Shown here piece by piece: positions 27,425 to 36,056 of a DNA stretch of 64,000 nt. Under the pieces are notes generated by a model, which worked only from the letters and a program-made list of their open reading frames with translations, had not been told where the DNA came from and did not search any database. Within the stretch, counting starts at the first letter, position 1. Each line of letters starts with the position of its first letter. The position numbers and the translations under genes are program-made. This DNA is from JAFDZO01 sp044226845 (GTDB taxonomy: Bacteria > Bacteroidota > Ignavibacteria > Tepidaquicellales > Tepidaquicellaceae): positions 62,001 through 126,000 of the forward strand of contig JBGAGG010000007.1 in the NCBI GenBank assembly GCA_044226845.1, read 5' to 3'.

Positions 27425-27715
27425 ATGCACAACAAAAACATAATATTCAAAAAGACTGAAGTTACAAAAAAATATTGCCATATAATGTATTTTCATTTGT
27501 TCCTGCTTTTCTTGTTTCTGTTAACATCTAACAATTCCTATTCGCAAGTCGATACATCAACCATAGTTGATTACAATCATGCTAAAGTTTTACGGGTAAT
27601 TGATGGAGACACTTTCGAATTAGAAAACGGTGAAAGAGTCCGGCTGCTTGGTATTGACACTCCTGAAAAATGGCCAAGCAGAAATATGCTTAGAATGATT
27701 GTGCATCGCAATTGA
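27425..27715 (+). pseudogene. Truncated secreted thermonuclease (SNase-like) gene
   Basis: The 96-residue product has a signal peptide (FLLFLFLLTSNNSYSQ) and then the first quarter of a staphylococcal-nuclease domain: AKVLRVIDGDTFELENGERVRLLGIDTPE, containing the Asp of the catalytic calcium site and the first active-site Arg. The normal domain continues for about 100 more residues, but homology ends at about 27685. The DNA then becomes the 3' end of an unrelated minus-strand gene. This is a recombination or deletion junction, and the fragment is unlikely to be an active nuclease. Confidence 0.75.
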
Positions 27716-28895
27716 ATCCAATTTTTTGCTTACATAACTTAAACAAGGGATATTATTATATTCATAAAGCTCTGTATAATATTGGTAAGCTCCGTTTATA
27801 GCAGCACTTCCATCAAGTAAAGTTTCAGCTTCCCATTTAAACCAATTTCTTTGCTGTGTTTCAAATTCTCCCTTAAATAATTGGTCTGCTATTTCATTAT
27901 CAACTCTCATATAGTCTATCCACATATCACATTCACCGTACCAGTAAACTTGATAATCAGTCCCTAATGCATTTAAATCGAGCCCCCCGTGCCGCAAAGA
28001 AAGAATCATCACCTAATGCTCTCTTAAATTTTAGACGATTTGTTGCACCAAAATTAAATTCTTCTATATATCTACCATCATAGAGATCCCCATTAACAAA
28101 ATTACGTGCTCTTATAATAATTATATCCCTGCTCCAGTTTTGATGTACTATATCTATTCTACAGACTAAAGGATTTGTAGTTCCATTTGCAATAGAGGGA
28201 TCAATCCTAATTTTGGATTTCACATACCAGAAAGTTTCATTATCACTCTTATAATATCCATCAGGGCAGCATTGTTCAGTATTTGCTCTCAGGCTTTTCA
28301 CTACCCATCCTGCATTATTTTCTGCGCTTAATGAACTATTTACCTGGCAATATGCAACTTTTTCACCGGAACCATTGGCGGTGTTATCAATGTAAGTCCT
28401 TCCTACACCATGGTAGTTGAATGCGTAGAAATAAAGTGAGTCATTAGCGCTTATGGAATCACAATGGTAATCGCTTCTCTGCCCCGAGCAAAGCCACTCT
28501 ATTTTAGGTCTCATCATTAAGCAGGACATATTATCAGTGTTATGAATATATTCAATATATCCTCTTACAGTTTCTGCATATGAATTATCTGTAAAAAGCC
28601 TATCAGTTTGAACATACTGAGTCCATCCTAGGGGAATTGATCAGGTTGTATCATTGGGATTAGTTTCTCTGTAAATATATGTATGCCATAAATTAAATTT
28701 TAAATAATCCTGGCTTTATGGATCATTAAGATAGTAGGAATTAAATGCACCCAAGATGAACTTTTCACCTCCTGTTGAAGAAGGATTTAGTTCAATAATT
28801 GATGGACTTGATGAGTTTTCTAAAAATTTGTTGCCTACAAAAAATAACAAAAGAAGAAATAAAGGAATTAGAAGTAACAGATTGGATTTTCTCAT
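27700..28895 (-). pseudogene. Degraded secreted-protein gene (two stops, one frameshift, lost 3' end)
   Basis: Reading from ATG 28895 (MRKSNLLLLIPLFLLLLFFV, a signal peptide), the frame meets TAA at 28718-28716 and TGA at 28643-28641. It then runs open (YAETVRGYIEYIHNTDNMSCLMMRPKIEWLC, YFYAFNYHG) to a run of six G bases at about 27985. There a one-base slip moves the frame into GLDLNALGTDYQVYWYGECDMWIDYMRVDNEIADQLF. The 3' end is lost where it meets the truncated nuclease at about 27700. A C-terminal sorting domain is missing. A homopolymer error could explain the slip but not the two stops. The protein family is not known to me. Confidence 0.7.
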
Positions 28896-28968
28896 AGCTT
28901 ACTCCGGTTTATGGTTTATTAAAATGTTTTACTGCCAGGTGAAAACATTTTCCCAGAAGATATTATTA

Positions 28969-30264
28969 TTATTTTACTAACAACATTTTTTTAGTTTCTT
29001 TAAAGTTTTCCGTTTGAAGTGTGTAAAAGTAAATTCCTGAAGACAGATTTGTTGCATTAAATTCTACTGAGTGTGAACCTGCGAGCTGTTTTTTATTTAC
29101 GATCGTTGATATTTCTTTTCCCTGCAAATCAAAAATTCTCAATGTAACAAAGCTGTTAAATGTTAACTGATAATTGATAATTGTAGTTGGATTGAAAGGG
29201 TTAGGATAATTCTGCTCTAACTTAAAATGTTTTGGAATTTCTAAACTGATGGGATTTATTGCGGTGAGCGGATCACCGCCTACTTTAGTGTGAATACCCT
29301 TACTTCGAGAGTAAGCCCAGCCGCATGATTTATTTATAAACTGGATATGATAATAGCTGAAAATATTTATATTTGTATCAGGAACCTGATAAAGCCAGTT
29401 TGTTCCTCCATTTGTGGTTGTATAAATAGCTCCTCTGAACTGTGCATTTGGATATTGAGCATATCCGCCCACTCCCCAGATTGTATCCTTGTTAAGAACA
29501 GAAAAATTATTGATATATGAATAACCAAACATTGTAGAAGGTAATGTCTGATTTACCTAGGTAAGACCTCCGTCTGTAGTTTTCTTCATTGTGTCGAATG
29601 AGCACCAGCCTGTTAAGCTATCAATAAAATGCATATCCGTAAAACCTTCTGTTGATACAGTAATCCAGTTCACTCCGCTATTTGTAGTTTTCCTAATATA
29701 TTCACCTGATTTTGAGACAAATCCTATCCTGGCATTATACATATAAATTTTTTCAGGTGCGCCTCCTCCTGTTTGCTTGTCCCAGTTCGCTCCGCCATTT
29801 GTAGTGTGGAATACTCCGCCTGTAAGTCCCTCACTATCAACAAACCAAATTAAATCTGTACTGAATACATCCATATCTTCTATTCTTGTTTGGTTCGGAG
29901 CGTTTATTATAAACCAATTTTCTCCTGCATTTGTTGTTTTATATAAATCACTTCCGCACGTAAATCCTGTTGTACTATTTGGAAATTTTATAGTACTGAA
30001 ATCATCTATTGCTCTATATTTTATTTCCCAGTTGTCTCCACGATTAGTCGTTTTTAAAAAATATGATGTATCATTTATAGTGGCATTTTCTGTAATCATA
30101 AAACCTGTCAGACTATCAAGAAATAATAAATCTGAAACTGTGGTATTTCCTATATTCGGCAGAAACGACTGATACCAGCCGCTTGGCGGATTATCTTTAA
30201 AATCGAATGCGAGTAATATTATTAAAATGGAGGATAGTACAAGTATGTTTATTAGCTTTCTCAT
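28969..30264 (-). pseudogene. T9SS BNR/Ycf48-like surface protein with an in-frame stop
   Basis: A secreted protein of about 431 codons in one frame, broken only by TAG at 29559-29557. The motif reads KKTTDGGLT-stop-VNQTLPST, and the repeat consensus DGGLTW predicts that the stop replaces a Trp (TGG to TAG). Upstream are a signal peptide (NILVLSSILIILLAF) and Ycf48/BNR repeats (LKTTNRGDNWEIKYR, YKTTNAGENWFI, FHTTNGGANWDK, RKTTNSGVNWITV). Downstream are another repeat (YTTTNGGTNWLYQ) and a complete T9SS sorting domain (EQNYPNPFNPTTIINYQL). The decay looks recent because the rest is intact. Readthrough would restore a full protein. Confidence 0.8.
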
Positions 30265-30829
30265 AGCTGATAATTTTTAAAACAAAAAATAATACAATTT
30301 AAATAAAAATTAACTTAAATCTTGAGAATTAAATAGAATCTAAAAATTGTTTTAAAGTGGAAGTTGGCATAGCACTGAGTATAATAATCCAAAGTTGGAA
30401 GTATTTTGCGCCACTTTTTTGGAATGATAAAAATAATCTGTCTTACCCGGATTATTTTAATTAGTAATTTAACGAAATTTATTATTAACCAATTGTAATG
30501 TCTTTAAATAAATAATTGCACTAGCTTTTAGTCGAATAAAAGAAGTGTGTCCTATGAATTCTAACATGTAATAATTTTTTACTGAAAACTGTCAGCAGTT
30601 TGTCAGCAGTTTTTGACAAGATTGGAACAAAAGGGAAACAAAAATGTTTTTTAGTGTTTTACAAAAGAAAAATCTTTTCAGATGCATCTACAGAATACTT
30701 ATTTATTTTTTCTAAACTATAGGTAGTATTTTTAGATGCTGTCTTAAATTTAGGTTCACCGATTGCAACAAGTAAAGTCCCTGCCGGGTTTGGATTCCCG
30801 CTTGCTTGTGCCCGTTACAATATTTATCT
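30265..30829. promoter_or_regulatory. Intergenic region with a perfect 11-bp tandem repeat
   Basis: No gene is seen in this stretch. At 30590-30611 the 11-bp unit TGTCAGCAGTT occurs twice in tandem, followed by TTTTGACA. TGTCA words at 11-bp spacing look like a Pho-box-type arrangement. The region is upstream of the minus-strand BNR gene and downstream of the 486-residue gene. The rest is AT-rich with no recognisable structure. Confidence 0.45.
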
Positions 30830-32290
30830 TCACAACAGCATTTCCATCTTTCCCAATACATACTTTGTATGATAATATCTTCTGCCGTCTTTTGCTTCAT
30901 CGTAAATTTGTGGGTCCAATTTTATTCCATCCATTTCACATTTTATTATTTCGCCAAAGTACTTTATTGCATCAGGCATAGCAGATGCAAAAATTTCAGG
31001 GATATCTTTTCTATCAATGTAAAACTGTCTTAAGGTTTGTAAAGATGCTAAAGCGTTTTCATAAGCTTTAAGTTCGATGCAGTTCATCATATAATAAAAA
31101 CGGATATTAATCTTTTCTATAATATCGAATAATTTAACTTTGTTAAAGTACTCGAGAGATAAATCATATTTTTTTCTTTTGAAAGATATATTTCCCATAC
31201 AATAGTTTAGTTCATTTTCTCTTATATCTTCCATAAGATAGTTACTATATTCTTTTACAAAACTTTCAGCCCAGTCTAACTCCTTTAGTATTACTGATGT
31301 AGTAAACATATCTCTGAAAGAACCTGCACCCCAAAAGGGTATTTTTTTATTTGGAAATATTTTTAGCTCGCAAAAGAGCCTGCTTAACTCGAAAATCTCG
31401 AGATGATATTTTCTGTCCACGGAAACCAGTCTATATAGAATTATTTGAATTAGTCTTTCTATAAAAACTTTCGCCTCTCTTTTAGAAACTTCATATATAA
31501 TTTCATATAGTTTGTTTTTCAGGTCAAAATATTCTTCTTCTGTTATATCATACTCCGTATAATAATACATTAGATAATGTACTTTTAAATATTTAGTATA
31601 TGGATTTTTACCATTCTCCAAATAATTGAACAGTTTATTTGTGTCAATCACATCTATAAAATCTTCAATAATTGCTTTGGCTTCATCAGTTCGAAATACA
31701 ATTTTTTGCGCAGATTGTGTGGCCAAAAGATGAAATATTTCTCTGAAAAACAAAGCAATTATTAACTCTTGTAATTTAACCTGAATGGAAAAATACTCTC
31801 TTGTAGAATGTTTACTGGCAGCAGCAAGATTTTCTAAATATAATGAATACAGTAGGTACATTGTCTCAAATTGGTTTTCATCCCAAAACACTTTTTCTTT
31901 GTATTCTTCTAATCTCTTGTTTATAACTTTATTAGAAATTTGTCCAAGATTTTTATCTGCTAAAGAATTTGCAACAAATGTTTCTAGTTCCAATTCCGAA
32001 TTTTCAAATCTGAGATGTGCTAAGAATTTTTTTAAAAGATTTCCAAACTCTGCATAAAGATTTCTTATCCTTGTATCTTTGAAAGATTCAGAAGGATATA
32101 ACTTTTTAAATATATTTTCGGGTTCAAGAGTACTGCCTGTAAATGCCGGATATTCTTTTTTTACATAAGCGTAAATTTTTACAATGAAACTTGAATTATT
32201 AAAAAAAGGTGATTTCAGAAAATCGCCAAACCTTTTAAGCTCATCTTTATCAAGTTTTTTAAGAATTTCGATTGTTTGTGTATTATACAT
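30830..32290 (-). CDS. 486-residue helical protein of unknown function, copy 1
   Basis: An intact 486-residue protein with no signal peptide, so probably cytoplasmic. The N-terminus (IEILKKLDKDELKRFGDFLKSPFFNNS) and the IFKKLYPSESFKDTRIRNLYAEFGNLLKKFL segment match a pattern I associate with uncharacterised Bacteroidota/Ignavibacteriota proteins. The rest is almost all alpha-helical, with TPR-like pairs near the C-terminus (MGNISFKRKKYDLSLEYFNKVKLFDIIEKINIRFYYMMNCIELKAYENALASLQTLRQFY). No enzyme or DNA-binding motif is seen. It is divergent from an FG-GAP T9SS gene, and a second copy at 42517-43977 has the same arrangement. A scaffold or regulatory role for the neighbouring surface proteins is inferred only from this repeated context. 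Confidence 0.75.
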   Translation of the reverse strand: MYNTQTIEILKKLDKDELKRFGDFLKSPFFNNSSFIVKIYAYVKKEYPAFTGSTLEPENIFKKLYPSESFKDTRIRNLYAEFGNLLKKFLAHLRFENSELELETFVANSLADKNLGQISNKVINKRLEEYKEKVFWDENQFETMYLLYSLYLENLAAASKHSTREYFSIQVKLQELIIALFFREIFHLLATQSAQKIVFRTDEAKAIIEDFIDVIDTNKLFNYLENGKNPYTKYLKVHYLMYYYTEYDITEEEYFDLKNKLYEIIYEVSKREAKVFIERLIQIILYRLVSVDRKYHLEIFELSRLFCELKIFPNKKIPFWGAGSFRDMFTTSVILKELDWAESFVKEYSNYLMEDIRENELNYCMGNISFKRKKYDLSLEYFNKVKLFDIIEKINIRFYYMMNCIELKAYENALASLQTLRQFYIDRKDIPEIFASAMPDAIKYFGEIIKCEMDGIKLDPQIYDEAKDGRRYYHTKYVLGKMEMLL

Positions 32291-32700
32291 TTAGGGGTAG
32301 TAAAATTTTCTTAAATTATTTGTTTAACAATACAAATACAATTACCAAGAGAATTATCTTTCTTATTTTACCTAATTATTTTTTTATATTGTTCTATGTT
32401 AGTATTTTTGCAAAAAGTAGGGTTTTGGTAAAGTTTTATTACATCGTAAAAATATAAAAAGCGCAAAAAACTACTTTCAACTTTATACTTCATACTTTCA
32501 ACTTGCTACTTTAAACTGTGCAAAAAGTCGGTTTTTAGTCGGGTTTTATTTTCTTTAAATTACTTCTAACAAAATTGTTACATAATTGTCACATTTTTAT
32601 ATCATCTTATTTCTTACTCATAGCTTCACCTTTACAAATTTTATTCTTCAGAGTTTAAATAGAGTTGCATTTATTGAAAGCAAATTTACCTCATTCCTAC
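32291..32700. promoter_or_regulatory. Divergent intergenic region with three tandem 11-bp pairs
   Basis: Between the 486-residue gene and the FG-GAP gene there are three 11-bp direct repeats: 32416-32437 (AGTAGGGTTTT then GGTAAAGTTTT), 32526-32547 (AGTCGGTTTTT then AGTCGGGTTTT, one mismatch) and 32573-32594 (AATTGTTACAT then AATTGTCACAT, one mismatch). The spacing is one helical turn in each. They are candidate operator sites for a tandem-binding regulator of either divergent gene. Confidence 0.45.
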
Positions 32701-32913
32701 TAATTGGGTAAATTATATAGAAAAGTCTTGACAACTAAAAAATTAATACACTTCGTTTCAGCGTGTTCTTGTTTTCCTTAAACTTCTCTTTTATCAGTAA
32801 AATATCGATTAACTCCCAAAAATTTCAGCGTGTTTTCGACCAAATTTCTTTTTGCATTCGTGAGGGCTTAACAGTATTTTGCATACAAGTTTTTAAAAAT
32901 AAACCTACCCCTA
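32701..32913 (+). promoter_or_regulatory. Conserved leader/promoter block, copy 1
   Basis: This block of about 210 bp closely resembles 49019-49228. Shared words in order are AGAAAAG-CTTGACA, TTCAGCGTGTT (twice here, near 32758 and 32825), AAATTTCTTTTTGCA, GAGGG-TTA, TATTTTGCATACAAGTTTTTAAAA and ACCCCTAATGGC at the start codon. It directly precedes the FG-GAP gene and probably carries its promoter and a long 5' leader. Which part is the promoter cannot be told from sequence alone. Confidence 0.55.
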
Positions 32914-35820
32914 ATGGCAAAAACACTCACACTTGTATTTGCATTCCTGTTGAGTGCAAATATTATTTCACACAGCGCATTTGCGCAGGCAACATTTTCA
33001 CCTAAGACAGATTTTACTGCAAACTTTTTCACCAGTGGAATTTCAGTAGGAGACTTTAATGGCGATGGCAAACAGGATTTTGCCGCAGTAAATAACGGTT
33101 CAGATAATGTATCAGTATTTCTGAACACTACAACAACCGGCGCATCAACACCATCTTTTTCATTAAAAACAGATTTTAATACCGCAGTCTCACCTTATGC
33201 AGTTGCAGTCGGCGATATTAACGGCGATGGTAAACCTGATCTGGTTACTGCAAGCCAGGTTTCCATAGTTTCAGTTTTTTTGAATACCACAACAACCGGC
33301 GCATCAACACCAACTTTTTCAGCTAGAACAGATTTTAGCACCGACATTAATTCACAATCCGTTTCAATCTCTGATTTAAACGGCGATGGAAAATTGGATT
33401 TAGTAGTTGCCAATAGCAATCCGAATTCAGTTTCAGTTTTATTTAACACAACAACTCCGGGCGCATCAACTCCAACTTTCACTGCAAAGACGGATTTTAC
33501 TACCGGATTATTACCATATACAGCAGCAATCGGCGACCTCAATGGTGACGGCAAACCGGATTTGGTTGTACCAAATAATAGTTCAAACACATTTTCAGTA
33601 TTTTTAAATACCACATCAACCGGTGCAGCAACTCCATCATTTTCAGCAAAGACAGATTTTAATACAGGACTTTTTCCTAGTTGGGTATCAATCGGTGACT
33701 TAAACGGCGATGGAAAACCCGATGTAGCTGTAACAAATCTGAGTGAAAATTCAATTTCCGTTTTTTTGAACACAACAACTCCGGGCGCATCGACCCCTAC
33801 TTTTTCAGCAAATACAGATTTTTTAACGGGGAGTTCACCTTCGACCGTAATTACTAACGACTTAAACAACGATGGCAAACCCGATTTGACTGTAGTTAAC
33901 TCGAACAACTCTTCAATTTCAGTTTTTTTGAATACAACAACTCCCGGTTCTTCAACACCAACTTTCGCAGCAAAGACGGATTTTACAACAGGGTTCGGAC
34001 CTTTTTCTATAGCTCCTAGCGATTTTAATGGTGATGGTAAAACTGATCTGGCTGTAGTTAACGCTAATCCCGGTACTATCTCAGTTTTTTTAAATACAAT
34101 GACGCTTGGAGTTGCCGCTCCATCATTCTCTGCTAAGACAGATTTTACCGCGGGAACTTCTCCCAGAACAATAAATTGTGTAGATTTCAACGGTGATGGC
34201 AAGCCTGATTTGGCAATGGTAAATTCAGGATCAAGTAATCTTTCAGTATGTATTAATACCACAACTCCGGGAGCATCAACACCTACTTTTACATCAAAGA
34301 CGGATTTTACAACCGGCTCAGTACCCTGGTCACAAGCTGTTGGAGATATTAATGGTGACGGAAAACCTGATATAGTGGTGGGTAATTTTTCTTCAAGTTC
34401 AATGTCAGTTTTTATTAACACAACAACTCCCGGCGCATCTACACCAACTTTTTCAGTAAAGTTTGATTTTACTACGGGTACTAGTCCGTTTGGAGTAGCA
34501 ATTGCAGATTTTAATGGCGATGGCAAAAAAGATGTAGCGGTAGAAAATCGAGGTTCAAATACCGTCTCAGTTTTTCTAAATACAACAACTCCTGGTGCAG
34601 CAACGCCGACATTTACTTCCCGTACTGATTTTACAACAGGAAGTCAACCCCGAACAATAGCAATTGCTGATTTTAACGGAGATGGTAAGCCGGATATAGT
34701 AGTGCCAAATTCTGATATCTTTAGCGGCGGAAATACAATATCAGTATTTTTAAATACCACAACACCCGGTGCGGCAACTCCGACATTTACTGCCAGAACA
34801 AATTTTGCAACTGCAGTTCAACCACAATCAGTATCTGTAGGAGATTTTAACGGAGATGGAAAACAGGATATAGTAGTAGGAAATTACAGTACGGGATCCG
34901 TTTCAGTATTTTTGAACACAACAACTCCGGGTGCATCAACTCCTTCTTTCACAGCAAAAACTGATTTTACCACTGGAACTAACCCCATTTCAACGAACAT
35001 CTGTGATGTAAACGGTGATGGATTACAGGATTTGGTAGTGGGTTATGGTGTTAACACTTTTACTTCAATATATCTAAATACCACAACTCCGGGAGCATCG
35101 ACACCAACTTTTTCTGCAAGGACAGATTTTACTGCCGGAACAGGTCCGAATGATGTTAAAATTGTTGACTTAAACGGAGACGGAAGACCTGATTTGGCAT
35201 CGGCAAATTTTAGTACAAATAATATTTCAGTTTTACTAAACACAGCAGTGCTGCCATTGCCTGTTGAGCTTGCATCATTTACATCAAGTGTAAACAGTAA
35301 TAATGTTACACTTAACTGGAGCACAACACAGGAGCAAAATAATAAAGGATTTGAGATAGAAAGAAATTCATTCGGAACAGGATGGAAAAAGATAGGATAC
35401 GTTGAAGGTCACGGTACAATAAACACTCCACAAAATTATATATTCAAAGATAACAGTTTAACTACGGGTAGATATAGCTATCGCCTAAAGCAGATAGACT
35501 ATAACGGTAATTTTGAGTATTTCGAGTTATCAAATGAGGTTGCCATAGGGGTTCCTTCAAAATACTTGCTTGCTCAGAATTACCCGAACCCGTTTAATCC
35601 TTCTTCAATTATCAATTATCAGTTAGAAATTAACAGCTTTGTATCGCTTAAAGTTTATGACCTGGCAGGGAAGGAAGTTGCAAACTTAGTGAATGAAGTG
35701 AAAGATGCGGGATATTATTCAGTTACATTCGATGCAAAGAATTTATCAAGCGGAACTTATTTTTATAAGATTACCACAGATAAGTTTAGTGATGTAAAGA
35801 AGATGGTTTTGATGAAATAA
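32914..35820 (+). CDS. T9SS-exported FG-GAP/VCBS repeat protein 1
   Basis: A 968-residue secreted protein with a signal peptide (LTLVFAFLLSANIISHSAFA). Fourteen FG-GAP/VCBS repeats of about 62-64 residues follow, each with a calcium-loop motif of the form D-x-N-G-D-G-K-x-D and ending near SVFLNTTTPGASTPTF. Fourteen units suit two seven-bladed integrin-type propellers. The C-terminus has a PLPVELASFTS fibronectin-like module and a T9SS sorting domain (LAQNYPNPFNPSSIINYQL). It is probably a calcium-binding adhesin-like surface protein. The start context is ACCCCTAATGG. The near-identical repeats make this DNA prone to recombination. Confidence 0.9.
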   Translation: MAKTLTLVFAFLLSANIISHSAFAQATFSPKTDFTANFFTSGISVGDFNGDGKQDFAAVNNGSDNVSVFLNTTTTGASTPSFSLKTDFNTAVSPYAVAVGDINGDGKPDLVTASQVSIVSVFLNTTTTGASTPTFSARTDFSTDINSQSVSISDLNGDGKLDLVVANSNPNSVSVLFNTTTPGASTPTFTAKTDFTTGLLPYTAAIGDLNGDGKPDLVVPNNSSNTFSVFLNTTSTGAATPSFSAKTDFNTGLFPSWVSIGDLNGDGKPDVAVTNLSENSISVFLNTTTPGASTPTFSANTDFLTGSSPSTVITNDLNNDGKPDLTVVNSNNSSISVFLNTTTPGSSTPTFAAKTDFTTGFGPFSIAPSDFNGDGKTDLAVVNANPGTISVFLNTMTLGVAAPSFSAKTDFTAGTSPRTINCVDFNGDGKPDLAMVNSGSSNLSVCINTTTPGASTPTFTSKTDFTTGSVPWSQAVGDINGDGKPDIVVGNFSSSSMSVFINTTTPGASTPTFSVKFDFTTGTSPFGVAIADFNGDGKKDVAVENRGSNTVSVFLNTTTPGAATPTFTSRTDFTTGSQPRTIAIADFNGDGKPDIVVPNSDIFSGGNTISVFLNTTTPGAATPTFTARTNFATAVQPQSVSVGDFNGDGKQDIVVGNYSTGSVSVFLNTTTPGASTPSFTAKTDFTTGTNPISTNICDVNGDGLQDLVVGYGVNTFTSIYLNTTTPGASTPTFSARTDFTAGTGPNDVKIVDLNGDGRPDLASANFSTNNISVLLNTAVLPLPVELASFTSSVNSNNVTLNWSTTQEQNNKGFEIERNSFGTGWKKIGYVEGHGTINTPQNYIFKDNSLTTGRYSYRLKQIDYNGNFEYFELSNEVAIGVPSKYLLAQNYPNPFNPSSIINYQLEINSFVSLKVYDLAGKEVANLVNEVKDAGYYSVTFDAKNLSSGTYFYKITTDKFSDVKKMVLMK

Positions 35821-35837
35821 ATTAAATTGACTACCCC

Positions 35838-35905
35838 AAACCCCCTCCTTAAGAAGCGAACTAATATTTAGTATAGCTTTAGCAGGAAGGGGGGTTTTAA
35901 TAACA
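35838..35905 (+). terminator. C-rich/G-rich palindrome, likely terminator
   Basis: AAACCCCCTCCTT is followed about 30 nt later by AAGGGGGGTTTT, giving an approximately 9-bp stem with a T-run. It starts 18 nt after the FG-GAP gene stop. The words belong to the CCCCCTCCTT repeat family seen at 13991, 14546 and 14742. Confidence 0.5.
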
Positions 35906-36056
35906 GGGTGGAGATGGATTTACTGATAATTAGAAAACAATTGTAGTGATTGACGTTGCAGAGTGGTATCAGATTTAAAATGAATTGAATTTCATATTTA
36001 TAAAATTATATCAGAGTAAAATTTATAAAAAATTTTTAATAATAAAAAAACCCCTA

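Noticed and set aside
29777..30172. Plus-strand open frame of 131 codons
   Set aside because: It is the shadow of the minus-strand BNR repeats, which have repeat motifs, a signal peptide and a sorting domain.
27425..30264. Stop-codon reassignment (TGA or TAG read as Trp)
   Set aside because: Intact genes across the window end normally at TAA, TAG and TGA, and stops of all three kinds interrupt broken genes, so ordinary decay is simpler.
30712..30900. Small minus-strand frame ending RQGLYLLQSVNLNLRQHLKIL as a T9SS tail remnant
   Set aside because: The resemblance to a sorting-domain end is weak, no NYPNPFNP-like core precedes it, and the frame overlaps the 486-residue gene.
33195..34526. Long minus-strand open frame of 443 codons opposite the FG-GAP gene
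   Set aside because: It is the antisense of the repeat-rich coding region. Its apparent repeats (PSPLKS, VGVDAPGVVV) mirror the plus-strand repeats, and the plus strand has a signal peptide and sorting domain.
32990..35250. CRISPR-like regular repeats
   Set aside because: The approximately 190-bp periodic repeats are coding FG-GAP units in an open frame. They are far longer than CRISPR repeats and have no spacers. No CRISPR array or cas gene was seen in the window.
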